Shown here one piece after another: positions 23,091-34,739 of a DNA stretch of 64,000 bases. The position numbers and the translations under genes are program-made. Source of the DNA: Polytrichum commune (Eukaryota; Streptophyta; Polytrichopsida; Polytrichales; Polytrichaceae); contig OX485803.1 in NCBI GenBank assembly GCA_950295325.1, positions 63,627,554-63,691,553 on the forward strand, written 5' to 3'. Position 1 is the first letter of the stretch. Each line of letters opens with the position of its first letter. The notes beneath the pieces are model-generated. The model was not told where the DNA came from and did no database searches. It saw only the letters and a list, made by a program, of their open reading frames with translations.

Positions 23091-23319
23091 TTTCTGTTTT
23101 TTGTTTGTTCATTCGGTCCTTAGGTTGTTTTTATTTAGATGTAAAGACCAGGGGTATTTTTCTGGCGTTATCGTCCACCGACTTTCCCAGAGGTCATTAC
23201 GGAGTTTCTATCTTATCTATCGATCATCGAATTTTGCATCCGTTTGTACAAAGAAGGCCGTTATCAATCTACTAAAGGTTAAGATAATTACTCCTAGATC
23301 TTTACGTTCAGTGAGGCCT

Positions 23320-23499
23320 CGGCCCAAGGCTAATATGGGAAACAAGGGGACGATTGTACCCGCACACAAGAAGACGGGCTACATTGTAGCGTCAACCAGC
23401 AACAACTTCAACACGGGCACATGCGTCATTCAAGATTCCTTCAGCATTGCCATATTCTCCACCTCCGACTCTTTGAACTTGCCAATCTCTGATGAGTGA
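23320..23499 (+). pseudogene. Internally deleted copy of the kinase 3' end
   Basis: About 23345-23425 matches the activation-loop region of exon 2 (GTIVP, KKTGYI, NNFN, GTC at the protein level). It then jumps to the very tail (QDSFSIA, DSLNLP, SDE, stop), matching 22812-22907. Roughly 310 bp of kinase lobe between them are missing, and a few codons are lost from the tail. A frame of about 200 codons (22897-23499) stays open through it, but the catalytic loop and most of the C-lobe are absent. This is a relic of a tandem copy, about 0.5 kb downstream of the gene. Confidence 0.88.
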
Positions 23500-25098
23500 C
23501 CCATTGAGCCAGTAACAACACAGGGATTCATTTTTCCCTCAATTCTGAGGTACGCGTGCCAATTGTGAGCACTTCGAACTTCATAGACCAATCTGGCCTT
23601 CGGATCAGTGAGGTGAAGAACTTCTTCTGGCTTTCTAGTGTTTCTAAGTGAGGGAGAATGCCATTGAGAAATTTGCGATCCGAGATTGTATGCTCTGGGG
23701 ATCTCCGGTCAAAGTTTAGATATCATATTTCATATAACAGTCGTCCCATAAATGTTACAAAACAAGACCCTCCTCTTTTTTTAATTTGAAGTGGTCCAAA
23801 AATAGTTCCGGTCCTTCTTTTTCAGTTGTCACCATCAGTTGCATGAATGAAAGTGGATGTATGCTCCAAGGTCGTTCAACTATGCTCAAAATTACATTAT
23901 AACTTTTTGATTATACACATGATCATGAATTGGCCACTTTATGTATGCTTAAAGTCCAATTAGACCCCCAAACTAGCTAGCCACATGAGACAAGTGACCA
24001 CACAAGGGACACATATTCAAACTCAACATACAGCAAATGATTCGTTCAACATCGATTCAACTCGTCATTCAACCAGCTTTCAGGTCGTTCCACAAATTCA
24101 TGTAGAAAAAGAAGATCAAAACAGCAACCCTATGTTCAGCAGGTTTTGATTCAATGTTGTTGTAGTTTGACGTGATTGAATTAAAGGGGCATCAGTGTTG
24201 ATGTATAAATATAGAGGTTTGTGATGCGGACGCCAAATTGCAAGGCTCTCACCTTGATTTGAAAGAAGCCGATGACGCTTGGTTGCATCATGGTCTGGCC
24301 ATTAGGTGGTCAAGAGAATCAGTCGGCTTATTTCTGCTCTAAATCATGATTGATGATGTTTTTGACTGCTGTGCAAATGTCATTTCTTTGACATACCTGT
24401 TGGTAAGGGTCTCCAAAGATAACTTAAAACTGGAAAATCGACGTGTCATGGTAGTCAAAATGATCATGACACTTCGAAGGATACATAGGTGGTACCTCTT
24501 AGCATTCCAAACAGGATACACTGATTTACAAATCTTATTGACCACAGAATTTAGTGAGCATGGGAATTGTATTCGTATGCGTGCAACAATAAAATGGGTC
24601 ATGACTGAAATTGAAGGACCTGATACTGTCCATTTGGGTATTGTATACCCATACACGTTATCTTACTGATAGCAGGTGGAACCTAGATACTCGCACAGCA
24701 TTGGTTGTGAAACCAAAGCATTATAAAGACATGTAGATCTCAGAGCTCCACGGACACAAGGTGCACTTCTATGTTACAATGGAGATGCCTATGCCAACCT
24801 AGAAACTCAAAGGATTCTACATTCGACTGGCATTCGATCTTGATATCTCAGTTCCAGAATATTTTGATTGTCTTTTCATTTTAGAGATGAGACAGCTGAA
24901 GTTGAGACAGTGGAGTGTCCCATGCATCTCCCTTCCAGCAATTTGACTCTATAGAAACTGCTCACGATCTGGTAAAAAGAAAATTTTCACAGTAGCACAA
25001 ATGACACTTGACAATCACATAATCAACTCTAGGGCACTTTTCATGGAGAGTCCAGTGAACCAACAAATTCATGACCAGCCTCCACCTCAACCATGCTG
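23500..25098. other. Intergenic stretch downstream of the kinase locus
   Basis: Open frames of about 105 codons on both strands at 24339-24669 overlap almost completely and match no family I know. No tandem or inverted repeat of note. Confidence 0.45.
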
Positions 25099-25473
25099 AA
25101 GGTTGTTATGTGGGTTGTTATTCAGTTCGTTTTCCTTATTCTCTATCTTCTATTGATCAGAGTCTTCAAACTCGTGTTGCATTAGTAAATCCACTGTGAC
25201 ACATCAACAGAATACTATTGCAAATGGGACCTCCCGTGATTTAATTATGCTTATTAGAAGTGCATGCTTGTCGATTCCTTAACTGAGGACATAGGTCAGG
25301 CTCCCAATTCTGTTCACTATTGGGTGTGGAGTAGTTAATAAAATTTGAAGACGTAATCCAATCTCTTTTGAACATGTACCTTTATGATGTTTGTTCTTTG
25401 ATCTCACCTAGCCACACACCCATCAAATATACATGTCATGTTAAGAAAAGTACCCAAATCGCATCCGCATACC
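25099..25473 (+). mobile_element. GGTATG-family TIR element, shortened copy
   Basis: Starts near GGTTGTTATGTGGGTTGTTA and ends CGCATCCGCATACC at 25473, followed by TTA. Internal words (TCTTCAAACT-GTGTTGCA, GTTCACTATTGGGTGTGGAG, CCACACACCCATCAAAT) match the 18693-19252 element in the same orientation. It lacks that copy's internal duplication. Confidence 0.7.
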
Positions 25474-25739
25474 TTAATCAAGACCTGAAAGGCTGCAATT
25501 CTATTGAGAAGTGGGAAATGAAATGCTAATTAGGGTGGGAGGTTTATCTGCATTGTATTTTGCATAACCAACCGCTTCAACTTTAGCAGCTGCATTTCAT
25601 GGCACTACGTCCACATTCCAAAGAACATGGTACCGATTAAATGGATGGCAAGAGAACACTTACCAACTATGTGGCATAAGAACAATTAGGATTCTCTAGT
25701 CGTTAACCACTCTATGGAGTGAATTGGGAAGAGCGAAGC

Positions 25740-25980
25740 ATCGTATATAAGCAGGCCTCTCACCCATCGAACATAAAAAACTCGACCCATATAGGTTTGT
25801 TGCCGATTCATCTCAAACGACATCAAGTACACTAATTCGGGGCCTTTGAAACTAGTCCCGATGTCAAGTCAAATCAATTCAAAACAATAATCTCCATGCC
25901 ACATCCTATTTCAAGGCTTTTATATTGGATGAACGATAGGTACACTCGTTTACAAAAATTCCCTCTATCCATGCCCGAAT
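25740..25980 (-). repeat. Dispersed repeat, copy 1 of the 63.0-kb family
   Basis: Inverse of 63000-63170: CTCGACCCA-ATA, CATCTCAAACGACATC, GGGGCCTTTGAAACTAGT and GATGTCAAGTCAAATCAA correspond to the reverse complement of that segment. Other copies: 27515-27660 and 43820-44030. Confidence 0.62.
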
Positions 25981-26156
25981 CTGCTTCCTAATGCCTTATG
26001 ACAGTGGTAGAATTTGTCATATGGGTCTTCAACATACAGGATAATGGCAATGCTTGAGGTCCTTTCGAGAATAAAGGGTCAAGGGACAAGGACTAAACCC
26101 AGATAGATGTCGATTGAAAATCTGGAAGGATTGACATATGACAGAGCTGCCGGTAA

Positions 26157-26724
26157 GGTATGCGGGTGTTATCTGGTTAATTGAACACCTATATTTGATT
26201 GGTGTGTGGTTAGGCGAGGATCAAAGAGAAAACATCACAAAGACACATGTTTAAAAGGGTTTGTACCACATCTTCAAATATTACTAACTACACTAAATAT
26301 GATATTTAGTATCATTTACTATTTGGAATTACACAACGTTATAAATTTTTATTGTATATCTCATTTTTTAACATCAAATGTCAAATTGATTGTTTGGACA
26401 ATATAGAACATTAACAATTTTACTTGGGTAAAAAAATACATTAATAGTAGAAAATATAGGAATGTGTAACTCCGAATAGTATGTGACACCAAATCGCATA
26501 TTTAGTCTACTTCACACTTAACAGTGAACTTGTGTGTGCAAAGGGATCAACAAACGTGCACTTCCCATACCCAAGTAAATAAGACACTATCTGTTTTACA
26601 GTTTTCGATCTTTTTGTTGATGTTTCAACATACATTTGCTATCAAAATACAAACCTCGAAAGGTGAAGCTGATCAGTAGATGACGGGAGAACAAGGAACA
26701 CAAACCACTTACTACACGCATACC
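26157..26724 (-). mobile_element. GGTATG-family TIR element, best-bounded copy
   Basis: Bounded by TAAGGTATGCGGGTGTTA on the left and TACACGCATACCTTA on the right, so the ends including TAA/TTA are inverted. Contains ATTTGATTGGTGTGTGGTTA and AACAGTGAACTTG, matching the family in opposite orientation to 18693-19252. A palindrome ACTAAATATGATATTTAGT at about 26291-26310 recurs at about 30137-30160. Confidence 0.75.
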
Positions 26725-27514
26725 TTAATCTGGCAAAACGCCCAAAAAGCCTAACTTTTCAGTCACCGTCTTTTCAGAGACATTCGCGGAGGCAAAAGAT
26801 GTCAACAATTACAACCAATATCTAGTTCAGGTCTTCACAGTTTGTGACCCGGAGAAATTGCAATGATTTTAGTACGAAATCCACAAAGCTTGCCAACAAG
26901 CTGCATGAGGATACACAATAGGAGCACAAAGCTTCATATTATGTGGACTCCAACGCTTCTAACTAAGATCAAGATATGAGGATTACATGCAGTGGCACCA
27001 ATGCATGTGAAGAAACAATGGAGAACATGGGGCAGGCATGGGCTTAAGCAACCTTAATTACATTGTTCACCACATGGAATATCTATGTATCCATTTATAG
27101 GTGAGTGGGAATTGTTGCATATGAGCATATTAAGGTAGATGCACCTAAATCCAACATAGCAAGAATATGAGCACCTACATTTGAGTGGTATGTGGTAGGT
27201 GTAGATTTTTTTGGTGTAAAACAAACACACACACACCCAACAACAAAACAAAACAAAAACATTGGATCGTATATGTGTTCAAAATACGTTAACCGTTTTA
27301 AGTTGGGGGGGCTACGTGACCACTTAATTAGCATGAGATTTTTCACTTTGAAAATGATTAAGATATTCATATAAGCTCCAAAATTTATGAAATAAATGGC
27401 TACGGGCATGACTTGGATTTGCTAATCAACTCAACTTAATTGTATGTTTCATATTATACAAGGAGTGGGTGCACATAGAAAAATATCTAGGTAACACATG
27501 TCTACTTTACCTCT
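26725..27514. other. Intergenic stretch with family fragment
   Basis: No gene seen. Around 27165-27260 a fragment (CACCTACATTTGAGTGGTATG) resembles the inner part of the GGTATG family and is followed by a CA-rich and AAAAC-rich low-complexity run. Confidence 0.45.
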
Positions 27515-27660
27515 CATTCATCCAACGAAACACCACTAAATTAATATTGGCATGGAGGTTGCTTTTTTGAGTTGATTTCAACATTGAAATTAGCTTCAAA
27601 GCTCCTAGAAATTTTCTCCCGAAGCACATATGAGATGAATCAAGCATTATGTTGAGGGTA
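27515..27660 (+). repeat. Dispersed repeat, copy 2 of the 63.0-kb family
   Basis: CTCATTCATCCAACG, GATTTCAACATTGAAATTAG and CTTCAAAGCTCCTAG match the order seen in 43820-44030 and 63000-63170. Confidence 0.6.
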
Positions 27661-29282
27661 GGTCTTTCACATGGATGGAACTCTCAATACTAGCAACCAA
27701 CCATGCACTTGGCGGAAAAGTACTAGATCGCCACCTGAAATCATCATTTGCATGAAGGATTTAACATGTTTAAGGATCGACATATGAAAGTCACACGAGA
27801 TTTAGGCTTTGTGTTAAAGTACTATGGGTGTTGCTCTGAAATGCACTTTAAGCTTATAGGAGGTCGCTAAAGGTTTGCATGTGGATGTTGCCCATTGTAA
27901 GTATTAATTATCCGTAACAAGTTGGGCACCACCCACAACCGATTATACTACAGTTATTGCATTTTATTCTAGACTCCAAAGTGAGAGACACCCCAGTCCC
28001 AATCAAGGAACTTCTACCCAATATAGAATAGGCATATGATCATGAGCTCAAATTCTCACGTACCTAATGTATTATAGCTACAAGTAGCTTGGAACCCATG
28101 TTGTCCAACCTGTTACCCCTAAGAATATGAAATAGGAATTGGTAAGGATGTCAGACTACCATCCTTCCTAGGTGGCTTCAAATCTTAGGATTCAAATTCA
28201 TAATCAGTTTTCAAAAATAATTTTTCATTAAAAAAAAAAGAGTGTTGCTTGTTCAAGATTCCTCGTGTAGAAATCACTCTACCTATTAACATATTTCCCA
28301 AAAACATTGGTGATTTTTTCACAGCATAATTTCCATCCAAGCTGCATGGGTAGGACTGTAAATGACATGTAGTTGTTTTTTAGGAAGTAGTTATTATTAT
28401 TATTATTATTTCTTCTTCTCTGGCTACTACTACTGTATTCTAATCAATTTGTTAGTTTTGGCTCACAATATATTAGCACACTGATGAAGCAATCAGATTA
28501 GATAAACAGCGCGACAAGTTAATGGTTGTGACTTCAAGGTTCACTCAATATATTGAAGGCTGATTTTCTGATCAAATCTTCACAAAGTAGGTACAAAATC
28601 TGATATACTTGACATAACTCCAATGGTCATGGCTGCCATTGCACTGCAGCAAGAATCCAATATTTTCTTCAGCGAGGCCCACAATTTTCCATCTATACTG
28701 TACATTTCAACATGACATTTCCTGTAAGCAACTACTAAGATATTGCATGATGGTCACTTTGAAGTTCGGAGTAATTTAACTTAGTCTTTTATATTCATTC
28801 AACGACATCATCGTCTTGTTAGCTTCAACTTAAGCCTGCATTTCAACTACCACCACCAGGTGTAACTTAATGGTTTCGGTGCATCGCCTGCTGGCAGTAA
28901 CAAATTGGATTGCTCATATGAATGTTAAATTCATAAGTAATGTAAGTGGGTTGTCCACAAATCTGATTCGATTTTATCTCACTTTTATATTTTGGAGTTG
29001 CGCACCTTGACTTGACTTGACTTGACTTCGGATCTGCCCCTTAGAATATGGCCACATAACTGCAGGGTGTGGAGAATTGGTTAAAATAATAACAAACAAC
29101 CCCACTCATATATAGGACCAGATATATATATGTGCTCCCAGTGTTATGACTTCCCACTGAGTGAATGGAGCCCATGATTATTCTATGCTCGAAATCACAT
29201 GTTACAAGATCTCACAACACTCATTAACCATTTAACTTAATTACTCCCCCTCATTACTACTACGATCATGGTCATTGGATCT
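27661..29282. other. Intergenic stretch with microsatellites
   Basis: No gene seen. (TTA)n lies at about 28389-28412 and (TTGAC)n at about 29008-29028. A possible very decayed SINE at about 28138-28250 has a GGATTCAAATTC box and a following A-run. It is too weak to annotate separately. Confidence 0.45.
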
Positions 29283-29554
29283 GTCTAAAAACCCCCATCG
29301 AGCGTGGCTTGGAGGCCAGGTTCGGGAGGGGGTGGCAGGGTTGGGATAAAACATGCCCCCTATTTTTTTTAATTGGGTGGGGCCTTACTTGATCTCATAG
29401 GGGGCTTCCTAGAGTAATTTGGGGCCGTAGGACCCAAATTTAGCAAAAAAAAACTAAAAAAAGTCCCCAAGGGGCCAAAACGGGGAGGGCCAGAAAAATG
29501 AACCCCACCGAACTTGGCCTCCGAGCCACACTCGATGGGGGTATTTAGACCCAC
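29279..29554. mobile_element. TIR element flanked by a 12-bp direct repeat
   Basis: GTCTAAAAACCCCCATCGAG at 29283 and the inverse of GTCTAAATACCCCCATCGAG ending at 29550 form inverted ends that continue through GTGGCT-GGAGGCCA-GTTCGG (about 45 bp). CATGGTCATTGG flanks both sides (29267-29278 and 29556-29567). Inverted ends with a 9-12 bp direct repeat suggest a Mutator-type non-autonomous element (inference). Confidence 0.82.
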
Positions 29555-29611
29555 CCATGGTCATTGGGCTGGTAAAATTAAGGTCCGTTCACGACTACAC
29601 ATGTGTCCGAG

Positions 29612-29824
29612 AAGAACCGGCGGTTAGTTGCAGATGAACTGGTTGAGTTCGAGAAATAACCGGTTGAAGTTCAAGACTTCAGGAAATTTACCGATCATTC
29701 TAGAGGAATCTATAGAATATACCCTCAAATGAATGAAAGCAAAACCGGAAGATATCAACATGTAGCCAGTTGGATTTAGAGTCACATGGATCTTGACCGA
29801 CTATATATGCCCAAAAACTTCCCG
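29612..29824. mobile_element. Foldback-family element, B and A' blocks only
   Basis: Matches 8990-9194: GAGAAGAACCGGCGGTTAGT, GGTTGAAGTTCAAGACTTCA and TCTATAGAATATACC, then ATCAACATGTAGCCAGTTGG and TATGCCCAAAAACTTCCC. The first A block and the final B' block are absent. Confidence 0.8.
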
Positions 29825-29830
29825 GGGCCT

Positions 29831-30292
29831 GGACTACACTGTTGTTTTTGTCTAATTGTCGTGGGTTACCATTTGGAGTTACGTGTTGCTAAACTTTTTA
29901 CTGAGAGTATCGTGTTTTACCCAAATAACGAAAGTATACTAAATGTGATACTTTGTGTCACCAATTGAATAAGTGAACAAGAGAACTTTTTGGATGACAC
30001 TTTGTATGAATAAGTGATCAAATATTGTCATGGATGATGGATGAGTGCAACCATTGGCCAAACCCTACCTTCTCTTGTTCATTTAGTCATAAGAAGTGTC
30101 ATCCAAAAAGTTACCATAGTGACATAAAGTATCATATAACACTAAATATCATATTTAGTGTAGTTAGTAAGCACATCCAAGAATGTGATATAACTTAGTT
30201 GGTAGACGATGATAATGTTTGTAAAAAGTTATAGCAACACATAACTCCAAATGGGAACCCATGCTAGCTAGACAAGATAGTGTACACAGTAG
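29831..30292. mobile_element. Long imperfect palindromic MITE
   Basis: The left arm about 29831-29901 (ACCATTTGGAGTTACGTGTT) is the inverse of 30221-30292 (AACACATAACTCCAAATGGG). A second inner pair occurs (CTTTTTGGATGACACTTTG at about 29977; GTGTCATCCAAAAAGTTAC at about 30097). The outer arms match those of 39332-39570, so the two belong to one family. Confidence 0.8.
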
Positions 30293-30609
30293 ATCCGATC
30301 TAGTGCAGGTCACACTATTCATCGTCATCACAATTTTTCCATTTTGGAGTTTAAGAAAAATACAATCCCATGAGGATGTCTTCACCATAACACACACTAC
30401 AAGAGTAAGAATCCATGGTCTTCTGATGATGTTTGTTGATGTTGGAAATTGACATCTCGCTCAATTTATCCACAAAAGATTGCATATTCATCACAGCTAC
30501 AACTGAAAACTCCAGAGGATGCTTAGATATTATAGTGATTGGGCATACTCATGGGCTTGAGGAAGCTTAAACTCTAGTATTGGTTGGTCATCCACATCAT
30601 TCCCCTCCA

Positions 30610-31720
30610 TTAGCTCTTCATTCAAATTTTAACCCAAATGGATTTCTCTACCCCATGTCAAACCCACCAACTCAACCATGTTGTACTCTTCATCAACAAT
30701 TTCCTCTCCTACCAATTGCACATATTCGTCAATGGGCATTTCTTCACTTTCAAGAGTCAAAGAGGAAACGAGACTTTCCAATTCATATGTTGCTTTTTTC
30801 ATTCTCAATTTCTCACATTCATGATCCATGGCAAAATTGGCACTCCAGTTTGCAAGTAAAATCTTGGACATCTTCCGGTTGTTTCATATGATTTGGGGAT
30901 TCATCTCTCTCTCCGCACTTGAAAAAACCACATATGGCCACTTTACATTAGGCACTATATTCCTCAAGTCCTAGTGAGTTGTAGAAGAATCAAATTGAGA
31001 GAAAACCCATTCTAAAAGCTTATCCTTAAATTGAACTTTGAATGAAGCAATTAATCCCTAATCCAAAGGTTGTCCACACTTGTAACATCAGGTGGTGTGA
31101 ACGCAATAGTATTATTGCTCAACTGCAAGGTTGAAAGCCAAATGATCCACCCCTACTAACATGCTCTAGGGAACGAGTAACAAATTTGTCCATGAATAAA
31201 AGCACCTTCCTCTTTTGAGATTTGAATTGTACATTGAGGCTCACCATCCAACTCTCAAATACATTTGATGTCATCCATGTCGTTTGGTTTGCAAATCATC
31301 GTACGTAACATGTTGGCAACCATCTTCCAAAGCATCTTGGGTGTAGAGATTTGTAATTAATCACAAGTTTCAACTTGTCAATGTTGTCATGTTTACAGCA
31401 AGAGCAAGAGTGAGATGGTCCTTCTTAATTTTGCGCCCATGAACTTTTCCTTGCACTTGTGCCTTGTTTGGCTGGGTACGATAAAGTAAACCAAACTCAT
31501 CCATGTTATAAACATCTTCGGGTGCCATAACCAATGCGGAGGAGGTTAGTGCTTACCAAACTGTGTTCGAGTTGTTTTGTGTGGAGACGTGGTCATCAAC
31601 ACCAAAATTGCTGAAAATGTAACCAAAATGAAAAGTATCTGCCACTCGAGACTATTGTCACCTTTGGAGCCAAGAAATTGAAGAGTGGCATGGGAAAATC
31701 TGGGAGTATAAGTCGGCAAA
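30610..31720 (-). pseudogene. Decayed pogo/Tigger-type DDE transposase
   Basis: Read leftwards, fragments in shifting frames follow the DDE_1 transposase family (pogo/Tigger/Jerky-like). The first catalytic Asp lies in NMDE (codons at 31496-31507), followed by GKVHGRK and then QKRKVLLFMD with the second Asp (31186-31195). The third catalytic position, normally PLDQG, falls near 31071-31079 but is broken by a 1-bp frameshift. A C-terminal acidic stretch with MPIDEYVQLVGEEIVDEE is at 30650-30790. The N-terminal DNA-binding part is poorly preserved in 31560-31720. Stops and shifts throughout show it is inactive. The superfamily cuts and pastes DNA between TIRs with a TA target; the ends of this copy were not found. 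Confidence 0.83.
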
Positions 31721-32089
31721 GACGAAAAGTTCCAATCTAAAGAGATGTAAGAATCAAGTGTGAGGACAAATTTCAAATCAAGAAGAGAAATTGACAACTT
31801 TGTAATTCTAGTTTGCAAATCTAACAATCCCAAACCTTTCAGCCTCCATCCAAACCCAAAGAGTCAAAAGTGTAATGTATGTTTTGAAACCAAGGTTTAA
31901 AACAATAAACTTGACTTAACTTAAAGTTAACCCATTGATGAATTCATCATGTACTCCCCAATCCCAAGACAAATCCTTGATGTGGGTCCCACCACACACA
32001 CATTAATTACCTCTTTTATATTATGAGTGTCTAGTCGTACTATTAGGGTACATTAACACTAGAAAGTTTGATCGACGGAACATGATATG
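31721..32089. other. Intergenic stretch
   Basis: No recognisable feature; may hold the unrecognised end of the transposon whose transposase lies to the left. Confidence 0.4.
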
Positions 32090-32363
32090 GGCTACAAAAT
32101 GCCTATGTTACACAAATGGCATTTGGCATAGTATGCTCAAGAACCCTCTTGCATACTAAAATGTAAACACATGACAATATTGATGACAATGACTTTTATA
32201 TATTGTGGTCATAATGTAGATATTTTTCAGTCAAAAATTTTACTTGTGTTGAAGAATGATATCATATTGGCAATAAGTGGATATGACACTTTGAGACCTC
32301 TAGGCATCTAGTTTAGGCCCTTTGCAAATGATGTACATGACACTAAATATCATAAACGGTGTA
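32090..32363 (+). repeat. TACACCGTTTATGG-family element, 5'-truncated copy
   Basis: Contains TAGTATGCTCAAGAA, TTGCATACTAAAATGTAAAC and CTAGTTTAGGCCCTTTGCAA, and ends TGACACTAAATATCATAAAC GGTGTA at 32363. The left terminus is missing compared with 39682-40207. Confidence 0.75.
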
Positions 32364-32439
32364 CTATGACCACAACATTACTTAGCCTCTCACTTCCAAT
32401 CATATATGATTGCATTATCTCAATATTGCATGTATCTTT

Positions 32440-32441
32440 GT

Positions 32442-32473
<32 letters not shown>
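32440..32473. repeat. (GT)n microsatellite
   Basis: An uninterrupted run of about 16 GT dinucleotides. Confidence 0.97.
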
Positions 32474-32474
<1 letters not shown>

Positions 32475-32691
32475 GACGTCATATTTCATATATTTCTATT
32501 ACTGACACTATGATGCACATTGGCAGACATTGATATGAATGTCCAAACAATTACCTTACAAGACTCATTGATAATATTTTTCTTACGTTTATAGTTTTCT
32601 ATGGCTAGTTTCCTAGCCAAGTTACAGATGTTTTGCTCACTAATAAAATAAACCTATGGTCAATTTTTCACCTCTCTCACAAACTTCCATG

Positions 32692-33060
32692 GCACATACA
32701 CCAACATGAATACCAAGGATGACACTAACATGCAACAACTGTGAAAATTTGCAAGGATATGATATATGTTACAACAATACAATATGAAAAATGTATCATA
32801 GAAGATATACTTTGAAGAATAAGGGGACAAATAGTAACAAAAGCGAAGCATGGATGCATCCACTAACATGAATATCGGAGATCATAACTTGAATACCAAG
32901 GATGACAGTAACATGCGACAACTGTGAAAAATGGCAAGGGTATGGTATATGTTACTACATACATTATGAATGCACCATTAAGGATCAACATTGAAGAACA
33001 ACATGGAGGATAACAAGAAGAACAAAAGCATGACCTCCTCCACCAACAATAATAGCAAAA
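32692..33060. repeat. 183-bp degenerate tandem duplication
   Basis: GAATACCAAGGATGACA occurs at 32708 and 32891. Both are followed by ACATGC-ACAACTGTGAAAA, GCAAGG-TATG-TATATGTTAC, then AGAA...ACAAAAGC-AGC/TGAC. Offset 183 bp. AT-rich with no coding function apparent. Confidence 0.82.
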
Positions 33061-34109
33061 ATGACAGTAATAGAAAATTTGTGAACACCGGTGGGTGATC
33101 CATTGCAATTCATATTAATTGAATAGATGTTTGAGGGAACAATAATTTTCCCTGAATCTTGGAGGGAGTCCCTTGGCATATGAATCTACAAGGGGCCTCA
33201 ATACGTCCGTCTTTCCCAACCACATAATTATGTGCTTTTGCCTATTGAACATTTGTGACACACATTTTGTTTTCAACCTTTGCATTTGTCACCCTACTCT
33301 TCTAGCGGTTTTCAGACTTTTACTTCAAATTTATGCGCGTGAAAATTCCCTCCAGAGGCAAGTGAATGGAATCTGAGCTTTTTGTTGTTGTGGTTTGTGC
33401 AAGGTTCGGTAAACACCTTTATATGTTGTTGGTACACTATCCTCCACCTCTACATAATGTCATGCCGTTATAGTTTTGGGAAATGCCTTTGCAGTCCCTA
33501 CAATGCAAGCTATTTCATTGTTCTACCTTTCAATTTCACACACACAATGCTCTGTAGAGCTCAACAAAGCAAGATTCCTACCACCATCATGTGCAAGTTG
33601 CACCAGTTTTTCATTGTTGGGTCTTCATTCTACAGAGCACATAGCCACAATAGATCCATTGGAGAAAAACGTTGGTGTAACCTTCTGTGAAGACCGAAGT
33701 GGTGGCACAATATGAAAATGCTATAGTGACCCCCGTGATGGATGATGGAAGGGGACCCCACGAGTGGAGCCATGATGTCTCCATGATGGCCTGCATGTAT
33801 CTGAGTGCCATAGGATGTCTTCTCTTTACATGTGACATGGATATAACAACAACCTGGCAACCTAGACCCGTGACAATTGACGTGTATTACCACCTTGGAA
33901 CATGTTACATCGGGTGCCCAATATGAATTTGGAGCAGCATTGTGCGGACCCGCCCAACAAATGCAACAAGTAGGCATGCAAGCAATGTTGGTTGGCAAAT
34001 GCATTGAGAGTTGGGCTTGCTTTAAAGAGTATTAGGTTAAGTAATGTTAAGGATCTGCGAAATACCAAAACTAAATGCCTAGAGGTCCCAAAGTGCCACA
34101 TCCACAAAT
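33061..34109. other. Intergenic stretch
   Basis: Overlapping frames of 60-124 codons on both strands (33382-34107) match nothing I know. A short inverted pair GCTCTGTAGA/TCTACAGAGC spans 33549-33638. Confidence 0.45.
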
Positions 34110-34568
34110 TGTCAATATGATACTAATCACCAACAAGTAACTTTTCTAAGTGAAATTGAACTTCCACTATGACATTTAGTATAGCACATTGGGATACTTG
34201 AGATGATAGTTTTGTGTTTTAGTATGCAAGGGGGAGGATACTATCAAGCATACCAATACCAAGTGTCATTTGTGTACATTTTATATGCACGAGGAAGAAT
34301 CTATTATTTAGGATACTAATGCCAAGTGTCATTTATGTACACTCTTAGTCAACTTGTAGACCATCATGTAACATAAGCATACACCTCATAACACTAGTGA
34401 ACATACCCATGTTGAAATGTTTAACAAGCACATTTGAATGCCAAGTGTTATGAAATGACACTAATGATGTCATTACATATCGATCATAAGTGTAACCTAG
34501 CATACGCCTCAAAACAAGGTAAGTAACACTATTATGCACGTGACACTAAATACCATAAACAATGTAGT
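34110..34568 (-). mobile_element. TACACCGTTTATGG-family element, minus orientation
   Basis: Contains ATTGGGATACTTGAGATGAT, TTTTAGTATGCAAG and CCAAGTGTCATTTGTGTACA, and ends TGACACTAAATACCATAAAC AATGTAGTG at 34568. Inverse orientation relative to 39682-40207. The right end read inward is CACTACATTGTTTATGG, which could hint at a CACTA terminus; other copies do not keep it. Confidence 0.72.
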
Positions 34569-34739
34569 GCCACCTATAAAGGTTACACAGCCCATCTCCA
34601 AAGGGATTTTTTGGGTTTAATCTTAGTTGTAGGCAAATGGGAGACCATAATATCCAACACCCATTGCCACTCCTCGTGTGTCTAATATTATTATCACCCT
34701 TCAACACACTTGCACGTACGGTGCGAACCAAAAAATTTA

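Noticed and set aside
24339-24669. Overlapping 105-107-codon frames on both strands
   Set aside because: No family resemblance and mutual overlap; treated as chance frames.
28138-28250. Second SINE
   Set aside because: A B-box-like word and A-run are present, but no A box or target duplication could be made out.
33382-34107. Cluster of 60-124-codon frames as a gene
   Set aside because: Frames on both strands overlap, none with recognised domains; sequence is AT-rich background.
34568-34568. CACTA superfamily assignment for the TACACCGTTTATGG family
   Set aside because: Only one copy shows a CACTA-like end; the others do not, and no target duplication was established.
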